Assembly (NCBI GenBank): GCA_023228325.1
Contig: JALOBK010000001.1
Span: forward strand, 434,001-498,000
DNA: 64,000 nucleotides
Source: a bacterium
Lineage (GTDB): Bacteria; Auribacterota; UBA6266
Reading direction: 5' to 3'
Program-made: the position numbers and the translations under genes
Notes under the pieces: model-generated
What the model saw: only the letters and a program-made list of their open reading frames with translations
What the model was told of the DNA's origin: nothing
The model's database searches: none
In this document: positions 42,338 through 51,500 of the stretch, piece by piece
How positions within the stretch are numbered: position 1 is the stretch's first letter
How the letters are laid out: the number at the start of each line of letters is the position of its first letter

Positions 42338-43405
42338 TTACCTCTTGCCCTTGTTAAGTTTCTCGATAATTTCACCCGGGTCCTGAGCATATGCTATCAA
42401 ATCCTCATACCTGATAAGATTGGCCCTGTAAAGTTCATACAGATGGGCATCAAGCGTATGCATTCCGAGTTTCTGTCCGGTCTGAAGATCCGAAACGATT
42501 CTGAAAGTTTTCTTCTCCCTGATATGAGCCCTTATCGAATCTGTGGCAATCATAACCTCAAAGGCGGCGATTCTGCCTTTGCCGTCGGCTTTTACCAATA
42601 ACTGCTGGGATATCACAGCCTGGATGGACGCCGCAACCTGCTGTCTTATCTGCTCCTGCTGATTTGCGGGAAACGCATTGATTATCCTATCCATCGTCCT
42701 GACCGCGCCCGTCGTATGTAACGTCGCAAAGACAAGGTGCCCGGTTTCCGCCGCTGTTATCGCAGCCTCCATCGTGGTAACATCTCTCATTTCACCTACA
42801 AGCACTACATCCGGGTCCTGCCTTAATGCTCTCCTCAGCGCTTCGGAAAAGGATGGGACATCCACCCCTATTTCTCTTTGTGTTACAATACAGTTTTTGT
42901 GCTTATGATAATATTCAATAGGATCTTCAATAGTTATAATATGCGCTTTCCTCTCATCATTAATAAAGTCGATCATGGTGGCAAGCGTCGTGGTTTTTCC
43001 CGACCCGGTCGGGCCTGTAACCAGAACAAGTCCTCTCGGTTTATACAAAAGGTCTTTAAGTCCGGGGCCAAGCCCTATTTCTTCAAAACTCATAAGTTTA
43101 GACGGTATCAACCTCAAGCTTAATGCATACCTGCCTTTCTGACGGTAAACACTTACCCTGAACCTTGCCTGTTCTCCGAATCCGAAACCGAAATCGGTGC
43201 CACCCTCTTCTCTCACCCTCTGGATATGGACTTCGGATGTCACGGCTTTCATAAGACGTTCCGTGTCTGCGGGCGTAAGTTTTTCCCCTTCGATAGGGCA
43301 CAGTTCCCCATCCATCCTTAAAACGGGCGGAGAATCAACGGTTATATGAAGGTCCGAAGCACTCTCATCCACAACCAACTGCAGAAGATCTTTCATCTCA
43401 TACAT
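42338..43405 (-). CDS. pilT: Type IV pilus retraction ATPase
   Basis: The 355-residue length and motifs are those of PilT: N-terminal DLLQLVVDESASDLHITVDS, Walker A GPTGSGKTTTLATM, Asp box IITIEDPIEYYH, Walker B ALRQDPDVVLVGEMRD, His box TGHLVFATLHTTGA, and the C-terminal FEVMIATDSIRAHIREKK with the retraction-linked AIRNLIRE-like region. It pulls pili back for twitching motility or DNA uptake. GAGGG precedes the ATG. It lies between two PilB-type genes. With dprA also present in the window, natural transformation is possible. Confidence 0.96.
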   Translation of the reverse strand: MYEMKDLLQLVVDESASDLHITVDSPPVLRMDGELCPIEGEKLTPADTERLMKAVTSEVHIQRVREEGGTDFGFGFGEQARFRVSVYRQKGRYALSLRLIPSKLMSFEEIGLGPGLKDLLYKPRGLVLVTGPTGSGKTTTLATMIDFINDERKAHIITIEDPIEYYHKHKNCIVTQREIGVDVPSFSEALRRALRQDPDVVLVGEMRDVTTMEAAITAAETGHLVFATLHTTGAVRTMDRIINAFPANQQEQIRQQVAASIQAVISQQLLVKADGKGRIAAFEVMIATDSIRAHIREKKTFRIVSDLQTGQKLGMHTLDAHLYELYRANLIRYEDLIAYAQDPGEIIEKLNKGKR

Positions 43406-43428
43406 ATTTTTTCCCTCTCAAATTCATA

Positions 43429-45132
43429 CTATTCAATATCCATCTGTGTAATGCGAAAAACTTCATCCAAAGTAGTAATCCCGCCCAAAACTTTTCTTAT
43501 ACCGTCTTCCCGCAAAGTTCTCATCCCCACTTCTCTTGCTTTCTGCCTTATAACTCCGCTCGTACATTTCTGATATATCATCTTTCTTATTTCATCATTG
43601 ACTATCAGCAACTCATAGATTCCTATTCTTCCTCTATATCCCGTATTGTTACACTCGCTACAGCCGGCGCCTTTATAAAATTTCATATCTTTTATTTTCT
43701 CAGGGTCAAGTTTCGCGGCGGACATTTCATACTCGCTGGGCTTATATTCCTGTTTACACGCATTACAGATTTTCCTGACCAGCCTCTGAGCTAAAATAGC
43801 CTGTACGGAAGACGCAACCAGGAACGGTTTAACACCCTGGTCTATCAGCCTCGTAATGGCCCCCGATGAATCATTGGTATGAAGCGTGGAAAATACCAAA
43901 TGACCTGTCAGGGACGCCTGTACCGCAATATTTGCCGTTTCAATATCACGGATTTCACCGATCATTATAACATTGGGAGCCTGCCTTAATATTGATCTCA
44001 GCACATTTGCGAATGTAAGACCTATATCCTCATTAACCTGCACCTGATTTATCCCTGACAGCATATACTCGACAGGGTCTTCAACCGTTATAATTTTTCT
44101 GTCAGGCCGGTTTATATAATTCAGAGCGCCGTACAGCGTCGTGGTTTTTCCGCTGCCGGTAGGGCCTGTTATAAGCAATATCCCGTTGGGGAGAGCTATG
44201 AGACTTTCAAAAGTTTCCTGGTCGTCGGCAAAAAATCCGAGTTCGGAAAGGCCCAGGAGAAGGCTTGATTTGTCAAGCAGCCTCAATACAACACTTTCCC
44301 CGTGATTGGCGGGCAGGGACGAAACACGCAAATCTATCTCTTTTCCCATCAGATTGATTTTTATCCTGCCGTCCTGAGGAAGCCGTTTTTCGGCAATAGA
44401 CATATTGGACATAATTTTTATTCTCGAAATAATGGAACCCTGAAGTCTTTTGGGCGGAGACTGCATTTCATGAAGGACACCGTCTATTCTGTAACGGACC
44501 CTGAATTTTCTTTCCAGCGGTTCCAGATGAATATCGCTTGACCTCATCTTGAACGCTTCTAAAATCAGCAAACTTACAAGTTTTATAACGGGAGCTTCTT
44601 CGGCTACTCCTTCTTCTTCCGCATTGCGCGTTTTTTCATCTAAAAAAGTTATATCCCCCTCGCTGAGTTCGGCAATCATTTTATCCACTGTTTCTTCGGT
44701 AACTCCATAGTATTTATCAAGAGCCGCCAGGATGTCCTCTTTTGTGGCTACTACCCCTTCTATATTACACTTCAGAACAAAACTTAAATTATCAAATATA
44801 TCCGCATCAGTGGGTTCGAACAGCGCAACCGTAAGAGTGTCTCCTTTCTTTTTGATGGGAACAATCTTGTACTTTTTTGCGGTTTCGGGCGGGATTAATT
44901 TTATTATGTCCTTGGGAATATCTATATCGCTTAACTGGATGAACTCCATTCCGAATTGGACTGCCAGAGCTTTAAGAATGTCAATTTCCCTGCACAAACC
45001 GAGCTCAACAAGGGCTTCCTGAAAACTTTTTCCTGTTTTGACAGAATGTTCCTTGGCCTTTTCAACGGATTCTTCATCAACCAGGCCGACATCCATCAGA
45101 ATACTGGCAATATAATCACTTTGTTGGGTCAT
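43429..45132 (-). CDS. pilB: Type IV pilus assembly ATPase (first copy)
   Basis: The 567-residue protein has MshEN-type N-terminal repeats (about 1-150), Walker A GPTGSGKTTTLYGAL, Asp box IITVEDPVEYML, Walker B RSILRQAPNVIMIGEIRD, His box TGHLVFSTLHTND and the tetracysteine CNAC ... CSECNNTG. It is the first gene of the pilB-pilT-pilB-pilC operon. Walker B has RQAPNV in place of the usual RQDPD, a small change of the conserved aspartate that is seen in some members. GGAT before the ATG is a weak ribosome-binding site. Confidence 0.94.
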   Translation of the reverse strand: MTQQSDYIASILMDVGLVDEESVEKAKEHSVKTGKSFQEALVELGLCREIDILKALAVQFGMEFIQLSDIDIPKDIIKLIPPETAKKYKIVPIKKKGDTLTVALFEPTDADIFDNLSFVLKCNIEGVVATKEDILAALDKYYGVTEETVDKMIAELSEGDITFLDEKTRNAEEEGVAEEAPVIKLVSLLILEAFKMRSSDIHLEPLERKFRVRYRIDGVLHEMQSPPKRLQGSIISRIKIMSNMSIAEKRLPQDGRIKINLMGKEIDLRVSSLPANHGESVVLRLLDKSSLLLGLSELGFFADDQETFESLIALPNGILLITGPTGSGKTTTLYGALNYINRPDRKIITVEDPVEYMLSGINQVQVNEDIGLTFANVLRSILRQAPNVIMIGEIRDIETANIAVQASLTGHLVFSTLHTNDSSGAITRLIDQGVKPFLVASSVQAILAQRLVRKICNACKQEYKPSEYEMSAAKLDPEKIKDMKFYKGAGCSECNNTGYRGRIGIYELLIVNDEIRKMIYQKCTSGVIRQKAREVGMRTLREDGIRKVLGGITTLDEVFRITQMDIE

Positions 45133-45192
45133 AAATATCCATCAAAATTTTAAAATAGAAATAAAAGCAAAGCCAAAAGAATCAGAAAGACC

Positions 45193-45229
45193 GTTACAAA
45201 AATGTAACATGTCTCACCTATAAGTTCAA
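45193..45229 (-). promoter_or_regulatory. Promoter of the pilus operon with overlapping palindrome
   Basis: On the minus strand TTGAAC (45229-45224) and TACATT (45206-45201) are 17 bases apart. A perfect palindrome with a short loop, GTTACA-AAAA-TGTAAC (45193-45208), covers the -10 box. It could be an operator for a repressor. The matches to consensus are moderate. Confidence 0.45.
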
Positions 45230-45236
45230 CTAATTA

Positions 45237-46226
45237 CTATATTTTCAGATTGGGGTCTGCATGAAATCCGCCGTTCAGGCCTCTTCTGATAATTTCAAAT
45301 CCCAAGCCGGCAACCATCGCCGCATTGTCAGTACACAAATCTAAAGGAGGGATAAAAAGCTCTATATTGTTTTTTTCACAATCTATCGAAAATTTCTCTC
45401 TCAGCCTGCTGTTGCATGCGACCCCTCCGCCTAAAATTATTCTGTTTATGCCGTATTTAAAGGAAGCCTTTATGGTCCTGGAAACAAGAACATCCGCTAC
45501 CGCTTCCTGGAAAGATGCGGCGATAGACGGAATGTCCAGCCCGGATTTTTCGTTATCTTTCACATAATATAAAACCGCCGTTTTCAATCCGCTGAAACTG
45601 AAAAAATAAGGGTTCTTCTTCACTCTTGCTCTTGGAAAATTAATTAAAGAAGGGTTTCCCCCCGCGGCAATTTTTTGTATTGCGGGCCCGCCCGGATATT
45701 CAAGCCCCAAAAGTTTGGCGACTTTATCAAACGCTTCACCCGCAGCATCATCAACTGTCGTGCCCAATAGCTCATATTCGTCAATATCTTTCGCTATACC
45801 GAGTAATGTGTGGCCTCCGGAAACAAGAAGCCAGATAAAAGGCATTTTTAAAGAATCTTCCGAAAGGAAATTCGCATACACATGCGCATGCAGGTGATTG
45901 ACGCCTGCAAGGGGTTTTTTTATAGATTCGGCAAATGCTTCGGCAAAAGAAATGCCTACCAATAATGCTCCAATCAAACCCGGGCCCCTGGTAACAGCTA
46001 CACCGTCTATATCCGAAACTTTTATGCCGGCAGACTGTATCGCGATATCCACAATGTTCCCTATGCTTTCAAGATGAGCCCTGCTGGCTATTTCAGGGAC
46101 AACACCCCCGAATCTCCTGTGTATATCGACCTGTGAAGAAATGATATTGGATAATATTTTTTTACCTCCGGAGACCACGGCGGCTGAAGTTTCATCACAG
46201 GAAGTTTCAATACCTAATATTTTCAA
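45237..46226 (-). CDS. tsaD: tRNA N6-adenosine threonylcarbamoyltransferase
   Basis: The 329-residue protein is full length for TsaD: N-terminal ILGIETSCDETSAAVV, RGPGLIGALLVG, the metal-site GVNHLHAHVYA, LLVSGGHTLL, and CTDNAAMVAGLG near the C-terminus. It transfers the threonylcarbamoyl group to A37 of tRNAs reading ANN codons, with TsaB and TsaE (not in the window). The start is TTG, overlapping the TGA stop of the upstream deacetylase-like gene (TTGA), with GGGG about eight bases before it. Confidence 0.96.
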   Translation of the reverse strand: MKILGIETSCDETSAAVVSGGKKILSNIISSQVDIHRRFGGVVPEIASRAHLESIGNIVDIAIQSAGIKVSDIDGVAVTRGPGLIGALLVGISFAEAFAESIKKPLAGVNHLHAHVYANFLSEDSLKMPFIWLLVSGGHTLLGIAKDIDEYELLGTTVDDAAGEAFDKVAKLLGLEYPGGPAIQKIAAGGNPSLINFPRARVKKNPYFFSFSGLKTAVLYYVKDNEKSGLDIPSIAASFQEAVADVLVSRTIKASFKYGINRIILGGGVACNSRLREKFSIDCEKNNIELFIPPLDLCTDNAAMVAGLGFEIIRRGLNGGFHADPNLKI

Positions 46227-47320
46227 TATCCATCCCCTATTATTACCATTTCGGACGCGGGAACGATTTTTAAATCATTATATTTTATCACATCCAGATA
46301 AGAAATCAGAATCTTCAGCGTCTGTTCGCGGTAATGCCCAATACCAACCGCTTTGCCTTCCTTTTTTGACAGCCTTATTAAATTTTCAAAAGCATCCCTT
46401 ATCGCTTTATCTTCTTTGACATTGTCCAGGAAAATATCCCTTTTTATGACAGGACACCCGATTTCTTCCGCAACCTCACAGATGACGGAACTACTTGAGG
46501 TAAGGCTGTCGACAAAGAAAAGACCTTTTTCATCCGTTTGCTTCAGAACCGTCCTGATAAGATTCTTTGCCCCGCAGGCTTTTGATCCCATATGATTATT
46601 TATTCCGGCGGCAAAAGGAACGGATTCAAGGTTTTTTTCCAGAGTTTCCCTTACCTCCTGTTCATTCATATCCGAAAGGATTACCCCTTTACCCGCATCA
46701 ACTGTCATGGATTCAGGCTCCATCGGACAATGAAGCATAACTTCAAAACCCATTGAGTTCAATTTAGCCGCGCTCTCTTTCGAATACCGCAGGTGCGGAA
46801 GCACGGCACAGTCAACAGGTTCTTTTATTTTTTCAAGCAGACGGAAATAATTCAAACTGTTGCCGAAATCATCGATTATTATGGCCACGTAACCCGAATA
46901 TACGCGGTTGAACCTCAAAACCCCCGTTTTCTTCCTTTTAATGAAAATAAGATGTTTTTCAAAACACCCAGTCCCATCCGACAGCTCTATCTTTTTCGCC
47001 GGCTGAACTTTCGCCCCGGATCTGACGAATATGCTTTTCAAGCCGTCCGTTATATCCTTTGCTAAATAATCCTCAGAGGGTTTCAGAAAAATATCGACAC
47101 AAAAACCCGTATTCCTCTTTTCTGCGAAGCTGATTTTATTGGCAATACCTTTCTGGCGGAGGTATAAAGAAACTTCTTCCACAAGTTTTACCGGCTCTTT
47201 TCCGGAAGGCCCGGAGAGCGTTCTTTTTTTCCTGGCGGACAACGATTCTGTTGGGAGAAACAGGATAAAAACCAATAAAATAGTCAGAGAAAAACGGCAC
47301 AATACGGAATTAGTTAACAC
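46223..47320 (-). CDS. Divergent polysaccharide deacetylase family protein (YibQ-like)
   Basis: I start at a GTG at 47320, with AAGGAG four bases upstream, opening into a signal/anchor segment (FSLTILLVFILFLPTESLSA); the longer frame to 47362 would overlap ctpA by 53 bases. The product is about 365 residues. Residues about 130-360 form the divergent deacetylase fold: YVAIIIDDFGNSLNYFRLL with the Asp-Asp pair, VDCAVLPHLRYSKE, MLHCPMEP, INNHMGSKACG, FFVDSLTSSSSV and GIGHYREQTL. The substrate is not established; it may act on peptidoglycan or other envelope glycans. Like ctpA next to it, this is often seen beside envelope genes. Confidence 0.88.
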   Translation of the reverse strand: MLTNSVLCRFSLTILLVFILFLPTESLSARKKRTLSGPSGKEPVKLVEEVSLYLRQKGIANKISFAEKRNTGFCVDIFLKPSEDYLAKDITDGLKSIFVRSGAKVQPAKKIELSDGTGCFEKHLIFIKRKKTGVLRFNRVYSGYVAIIIDDFGNSLNYFRLLEKIKEPVDCAVLPHLRYSKESAAKLNSMGFEVMLHCPMEPESMTVDAGKGVILSDMNEQEVRETLEKNLESVPFAAGINNHMGSKACGAKNLIRTVLKQTDEKGLFFVDSLTSSSSVICEVAEEIGCPVIKRDIFLDNVKEDKAIRDAFENLIRLSKKEGKAVGIGHYREQTLKILISYLDVIKYNDLKIVPASEMVIIGDGY

Positions 47321-48617
47321 TTTTCTCCTTGGCAAAAGAAGCATCCGACAACGTCTTATCAAATATATCCATAGCTTTTAAAAGGTCTATTGCCCTTTGA
47401 AGCTGTATGTCTTTGACTTCTTCTTCATCTACTGCATTTTTTTCGGCATTATCAGTCTGTTCACTCTGCTTCAAAGCTTTTTCAAGCTCCGCATATTTCT
47501 TTAAAACAAGTTTTACTTCCTCTTCATCAGAAATGTCAACTTCAATATCGGGAATAATTCCCACCCCGTGTATGGTAACTCCGCTGGGAGTAAAATATTT
47601 TGCGGTAGTCAACCTTAATGCTGAACCGTCATTCAGGGGTATAACACTCTGCACAGATCCCTTGCCAAATGTTTTTTCCCCTATTAAAATAGCTTTTTTA
47701 TAGTCCTTAAGCGCGCCCGCAACTATTTCAGAACCGCTTGCAGAACCATTGTTTATAAGCACCGCGATAGGGTATTCTTTATGGGTTGTCCTGTCTTTCG
47801 CGTTAAAAACTACGTTTTGCGAAGGCAACTTGCCCTGTATGGACACTATGACTTTGCCGTTTTCCACAAACCTGTCAGCCACTTCAACGGCTGTCTGCAA
47901 TAACCCGCCGGGATTATTTCTTAAATCAATTATCAATGACTTCATGCCTCTGGTTTCCATATCCGTTAACGCTTTTTCAAAATCTCTGCCTGTATTTTCC
48001 TGGAACTGTACAATCCTGATATAGCCGATACTATTCTCAAGTATTTTGGCATCTTTAATGCTTTCGACTTTTATGATGTCCCTTACAACATCAAAATCCA
48101 ATACTTTTTGATTTGACCTTAATACAACAATATGCACTTTTGTGCCCGGCTTTCCCCTCAGCTTGCTGACGGCTTTCATTAAAGTCATATCCTTCGTGCT
48201 TTCACCGTCGATTTTAATTATTTTGTCGCCGGTTTTTAAACCTGCGCGCTCGGCAGGCGTTCCTTCCATCGGCGCAATAACCGTAAGCAGGCTATCCCTG
48301 ACTGTTATTTCTATCCCGAGGCCGCCAAACTCACCTTCCGTTTCAACTTTAATTTCCTTATACATTTCCGGTTCCATGAACTGGCTGTGAGGATCAAGTT
48401 CCGCAATAATCCCTTTCATAGCCCCGTAAACAAGCTTTTTCTGGTCAACATCATCAACATAATCTTTCTCAACAATCGCAAAAACAACAGCAAGCTGTTC
48501 CATCTGTTTATAAATATCATCGTCAGGCTGGGATGGAGCTTTCTCGCCGTCTAAAGCTGAATAAGATAACGTTGCAATAAGCAAAATTGATGTTATCAAT
48601 ACAAATATCTTTTTCAT
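47310..48617 (-). CDS. ctpA: Carboxy-terminal processing protease (S41 family)
   Basis: The 435-residue protein has a signal peptide (to about residue 20), an N-terminal S41 helix region, a PDZ domain (about 95-175; GGLGIEITVRDSLLTVIAPMEG and AGLKTGDKIIKIDG) and the catalytic domain with the Ser in NNGSASGSEIVAGAL and the Lys in IGEKTFGKGSVQ. It trims the C-termini of periplasmic or envelope proteins. The acidic C-terminal extension (EEVKLVLKKYAELEKALKQS) may form a coiled coil. GAGGAG precedes the ATG. Its stop overlaps the next gene by 11 bases. Confidence 0.95.
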   Translation of the reverse strand: MKKIFVLITSILLIATLSYSALDGEKAPSQPDDDIYKQMEQLAVVFAIVEKDYVDDVDQKKLVYGAMKGIIAELDPHSQFMEPEMYKEIKVETEGEFGGLGIEITVRDSLLTVIAPMEGTPAERAGLKTGDKIIKIDGESTKDMTLMKAVSKLRGKPGTKVHIVVLRSNQKVLDFDVVRDIIKVESIKDAKILENSIGYIRIVQFQENTGRDFEKALTDMETRGMKSLIIDLRNNPGGLLQTAVEVADRFVENGKVIVSIQGKLPSQNVVFNAKDRTTHKEYPIAVLINNGSASGSEIVAGALKDYKKAILIGEKTFGKGSVQSVIPLNDGSALRLTTAKYFTPSGVTIHGVGIIPDIEVDISDEEEVKLVLKKYAELEKALKQSEQTDNAEKNAVDEEEVKDIQLQRAIDLLKAMDIFDKTLSDASFAKEKSVN

Positions 48618-48636
48618 CAGAGTCTCCTCATAATAA

Positions 48637-49578
48637 TCATTTTTTCATTTTTATGACTTTTCTGGCTCCCTTACATATGTTTTCAGGAGTCATATTATAT
48701 TCTTTCAAGAGCGACGCCGGCTCACCGGATTGCCCAAAACAATCCCGCGTTCCTATTCTATAGACAGGCAGCGGATGGTTTTCGCTCAAAAATTCACATA
48801 CAGCCCCGCCCAAACCTCCAATAATACTATGTTCCTCGGCCGTCACCATACAACCGGTTTTCCGGGCATATTTCATTATTATTTCAGTATCAACAGGTTT
48901 TATCGTATGCATATCTATTACCGAAGCTTTCACTCCATCTTTTTGCAGGATATCCGCAGCTTTTAAAGCGGCATCCACCATTATCCCGCAGGCAATAATA
49001 CTTACATCGTCTCCGTCTCTTAACACTTCAGCTTTACCTACCCTGAACTTGTGTTTTGGATCGGTAATCATAGGGACTTTTTCCCGTCCAAGCCTTATAT
49101 AAAAAGGTCCGGGCGCGGCAGCCGCCGCCAACACCGCATTATGACTTTCATTAGCGTCACACGGAACTATAACCTTCATATTAGGGATGGCTCTCATTAT
49201 CGCAATATCTTCAAGGCTTTGATGGGAAGAGCCATCCGCGCCTACGGATATTCCTCCGTGCGATGCCACAATTTTGACATTAAGATTCGAATAAGCCACC
49301 GTATTTCTTATCTGTTCCCACGGCCTTCCGGTAGCAAACAGGGCAAAACTGCTGGCAAAAACAATCTTTCCGCAGGTTGAAAGCCCCGCAGCAACATTAA
49401 TAAGATTTTGCTCGGCTATTCCGATATTTAAAAATCTATCAGGAAAATGCTTCCTGAATTTCGCGGTTTTTGTCGAAGCAGATAAATCAGCGTCCAAAAC
49501 AACAATATTTTTATTGTTTTTGCCTATTTCTACAAGCGCTTCCCCATACGCATCCCTGGTTGCTTTTAACTCAGTCAT
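48637..49578 (-). CDS. Transketolase, C-terminal subunit
   Basis: I start at the ATG at 49578, with GGAG seven bases upstream; a TTG one codon before it is too close. The 313-residue protein holds the pyrimidine-binding and C-terminal domains of transketolase: LDADLSASTKTAKF, RFLNIGIAEQNLINVAAGLS with the catalytic glutamate, SHGGISVGADGSSHQ, and GQSGEPASLL at the end. With the N-terminal subunit encoded 18 bases upstream it makes a split transketolase of the pentose phosphate pathway. DXS-type enzymes are an alternative, but the length and motifs fit transketolase better. Confidence 0.93.
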   Translation of the reverse strand: MTELKATRDAYGEALVEIGKNNKNIVVLDADLSASTKTAKFRKHFPDRFLNIGIAEQNLINVAAGLSTCGKIVFASSFALFATGRPWEQIRNTVAYSNLNVKIVASHGGISVGADGSSHQSLEDIAIMRAIPNMKVIVPCDANESHNAVLAAAAAPGPFYIRLGREKVPMITDPKHKFRVGKAEVLRDGDDVSIIACGIMVDAALKAADILQKDGVKASVIDMHTIKPVDTEIIMKYARKTGCMVTAEEHSIIGGLGGAVCEFLSENHPLPVYRIGTRDCFGQSGEPASLLKEYNMTPENICKGARKVIKMKK

Positions 49579-49595
49579 CAATAACTCCTGAACAA

Positions 49596-50438
49596 TTATG
49601 GGTTCATTTTATCCAATACTTCTTTAAGTTTAACCGAAGCGTCCTTGCCTTCTTCTTCTGTAGGTGCCTTTCCATGAAAACCAACAACATTCTCCATAAA
49701 ATAGACACCTTTTCCTTTTACCGTTTTCGCAATTATAGCTGAAGGTTTACCGTCGTTTGAGGACCGAGCCCATTCCCAGGCGTCAAAAATCTCATTAAAA
49801 TTATGTCCATCAATAGGCCTTGTCTTCCATCCGAAAGCCCGGAATTTATCTTCTATCGGGTAAGGACTCATCACTTCTTCCAGCCTGCCGTCAATCTGAA
49901 GTCCGTTATTATCAACCGCAATCATCAAATTGTCCAATTTATAATGGGCCGCTGCCATAGCCGCTTCCCAAACCTGGCCTTCCTGTAATTCTCCGTCTCC
50001 TAAAAGAGCGTAAACCCCGTAATCCTTTTTGTCCAATTTGCCGGCGATAGCCATCCCGACAGCCACGGATAAACCCTGCCCCAATGACCCTGTAGATATA
50101 TCTATCCCGGGGACTTTTCTCATATCAGGATGCCCCTGTAAAATGGATCCAATCCGGCGCAGCGTGGATAATTCCTTTTTAGGGAAAAACCCGATATCGC
50201 TTAAGATACTGTATATGGCGGGAGCGGCGTGCCCCTTGGACAGTATAAATCTGTCTCTGTCCTCCCACCCGGGATTTTCAGGTCTTATATTCATCACACA
50301 GTAATATAATACGGCAATCAAGTCCACCGCGGACAATGAACCGCCCGGATGACCTGAGCCCGCTTTTGTTATCATTTCCACAATACTGAGCCTGAGTTCC
50401 GCCGTTTTCCGCTTTAAAAAACTTTCATCGAATTTCAC
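49596..50438 (-). CDS. Transketolase, N-terminal (thiamine diphosphate) subunit
   Basis: The 280-residue protein has the thiamine diphosphate domain: [19 protein letters not shown], the cofactor motif [19 protein letters not shown] ... [12 protein letters not shown], and [17 protein letters not shown]. The GTG start at 50438 has AAAGG about eight bases upstream. Split transketolases occur in archaea and many candidate-phylum bacteria. It follows the UDP-glucuronate decarboxylase gene by 13 bases, so pentose metabolism and a pentose nucleotide sugar are encoded together. Confidence 0.94.
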   Translation of the reverse strand: MKFDESFLKRKTAELRLSIVEMITKAGSGHPGGSLSAVDLIAVLYYCVMNIRPENPGWEDRDRFILSKGHAAPAIYSILSDIGFFPKKELSTLRRIGSILQGHPDMRKVPGIDISTGSLGQGLSVAVGMAIAGKLDKKDYGVYALLGDGELQEGQVWEAAMAAAHYKLDNLMIAVDNNGLQIDGRLEEVMSPYPIEDKFRAFGWKTRPIDGHNFNEIFDAWEWARSSNDGKPSAIIAKTVKGKGVYFMENVVGFHGKAPTEEEGKDASVKLKEVLDKMNP

Positions 50439-50451
50439 GTTACAAACCTTT

Positions 50452-51393
50452 CTAATGCTGTTTTATCTTTTCTTCAAACCATTTTATGGTTTTCATCAGC
50501 CCTTCCTCAAGGATTATCAGCGGTTTCCAACCCAATTCCTGCGCCGCTTTCGAAATATCAGGCCTTCGCACTTTCGGATCATCCACAGGTAATTCTTTTT
50601 TGACAACGGCACTTGCCGACCCGGTTAATTCAATAACCTTACGGGCAAAATCCATAACTGTCATCTCATCAGGATTGCCGAGATTGACAGGATCGTTCAG
50701 AGTCGAACTGGCAAGAAGAAATACACCGTGAATCAAATCCGAAACATAGCAAAAACTTCTTGTCTGCCTGCCGCTTCCGAAAACTGTCAGCGGGCTGTTC
50801 TGTAAAGCCTGGCAGATAAAAGCCGGGACCACTCTTCCGTCGTTAATTCTCATCCTTGGCCCGTAGGTATTGAATATCCTGACAATTTTGGTATCGACAC
50901 TATGCGTTCTGTGATAAGCCATGACCATCGCCTCGCCAAAACGCTTTGCTTCATCATACACGCCTCTGGGGCCTATCGGATTGACATTACCCCAGTAAGT
51001 TTCGGGCTGGGGGTTAACAAGCGGGTCACCGTAAATTTCAGAAGTAGAGGCAAGCACATAACGCGCTTTTTTATCTTTCGCCAAACCAAGCGTTTTATGA
51101 GTTCCCAAAGAGCCGACTTTCAATGTCTGGATAGGAAACTCCACATAATCAATCGGAGAAGCGGGGGATGCGAAATGAAAAACAAAATCTATTTCGCCTT
51201 TTATCGAAATCTCCTGTGTGACATCCTGTTCTATTAACTTAAAATTCTTCTCTTGCCCGAGATGTTCTATGTTGTTCCTGGAGCCCGTAATAAAATTATC
51301 TATACAAATCACTTCATGATTCTCTTTTATAAGATAATCACAAAGGTGGGAACCGAGAAAACCGGCTCCTCCAGTAACAACCGAACGGACCAT
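50452..51393 (-). CDS. UDP-glucuronate decarboxylase-like NAD-dependent epimerase/dehydratase
   Basis: The 313-residue extended SDR protein has the NAD-binding [10 protein letters not shown], the [11 protein letters not shown] segment and the catalytic set Ser/Glu and YDEAKRFGE (Tyr-x3-Lys), closely following UXS-type decarboxylases ([25 protein letters not shown] region; [19 protein letters not shown]). It would make UDP-xylose from UDP-glucuronate for surface glycan. A dTDP-glucose dehydratase or epimerase is less likely because of the NP-x-GPR-x-x-YDEAK pattern. It is the first gene of the run down to tsaD. Confidence 0.9.
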   Translation of the reverse strand: MVRSVVTGGAGFLGSHLCDYLIKENHEVICIDNFITGSRNNIEHLGQEKNFKLIEQDVTQEISIKGEIDFVFHFASPASPIDYVEFPIQTLKVGSLGTHKTLGLAKDKKARYVLASTSEIYGDPLVNPQPETYWGNVNPIGPRGVYDEAKRFGEAMVMAYHRTHSVDTKIVRIFNTYGPRMRINDGRVVPAFICQALQNSPLTVFGSGRQTRSFCYVSDLIHGVFLLASSTLNDPVNLGNPDEMTVMDFARKVIELTGSASAVVKKELPVDDPKVRRPDISKAAQELGWKPLIILEEGLMKTIKWFEEKIKQH

Positions 51394-51457
51394 AATAAGA
51401 ACTCCGGAAATCCAATCTATAAATTACAATATTTAAAATACAAGCAAAAGAATATAC

Positions 51458-51487
51458 ATTATATTTTCATCATGCCGCAATTATCAA
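51458..51487 (-). promoter_or_regulatory. Sigma-70 promoter of the uxs-transketolase-ctpA-tsaD operon
   Basis: On the minus strand TTGATA (51487-51482) and a perfect TATAAT (51463-51458) are 18 bases apart. Transcription would start about 60 bases before the decarboxylase ATG. Confidence 0.6.
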
Positions 51488-51500
51488 CAAAAAATTATTT

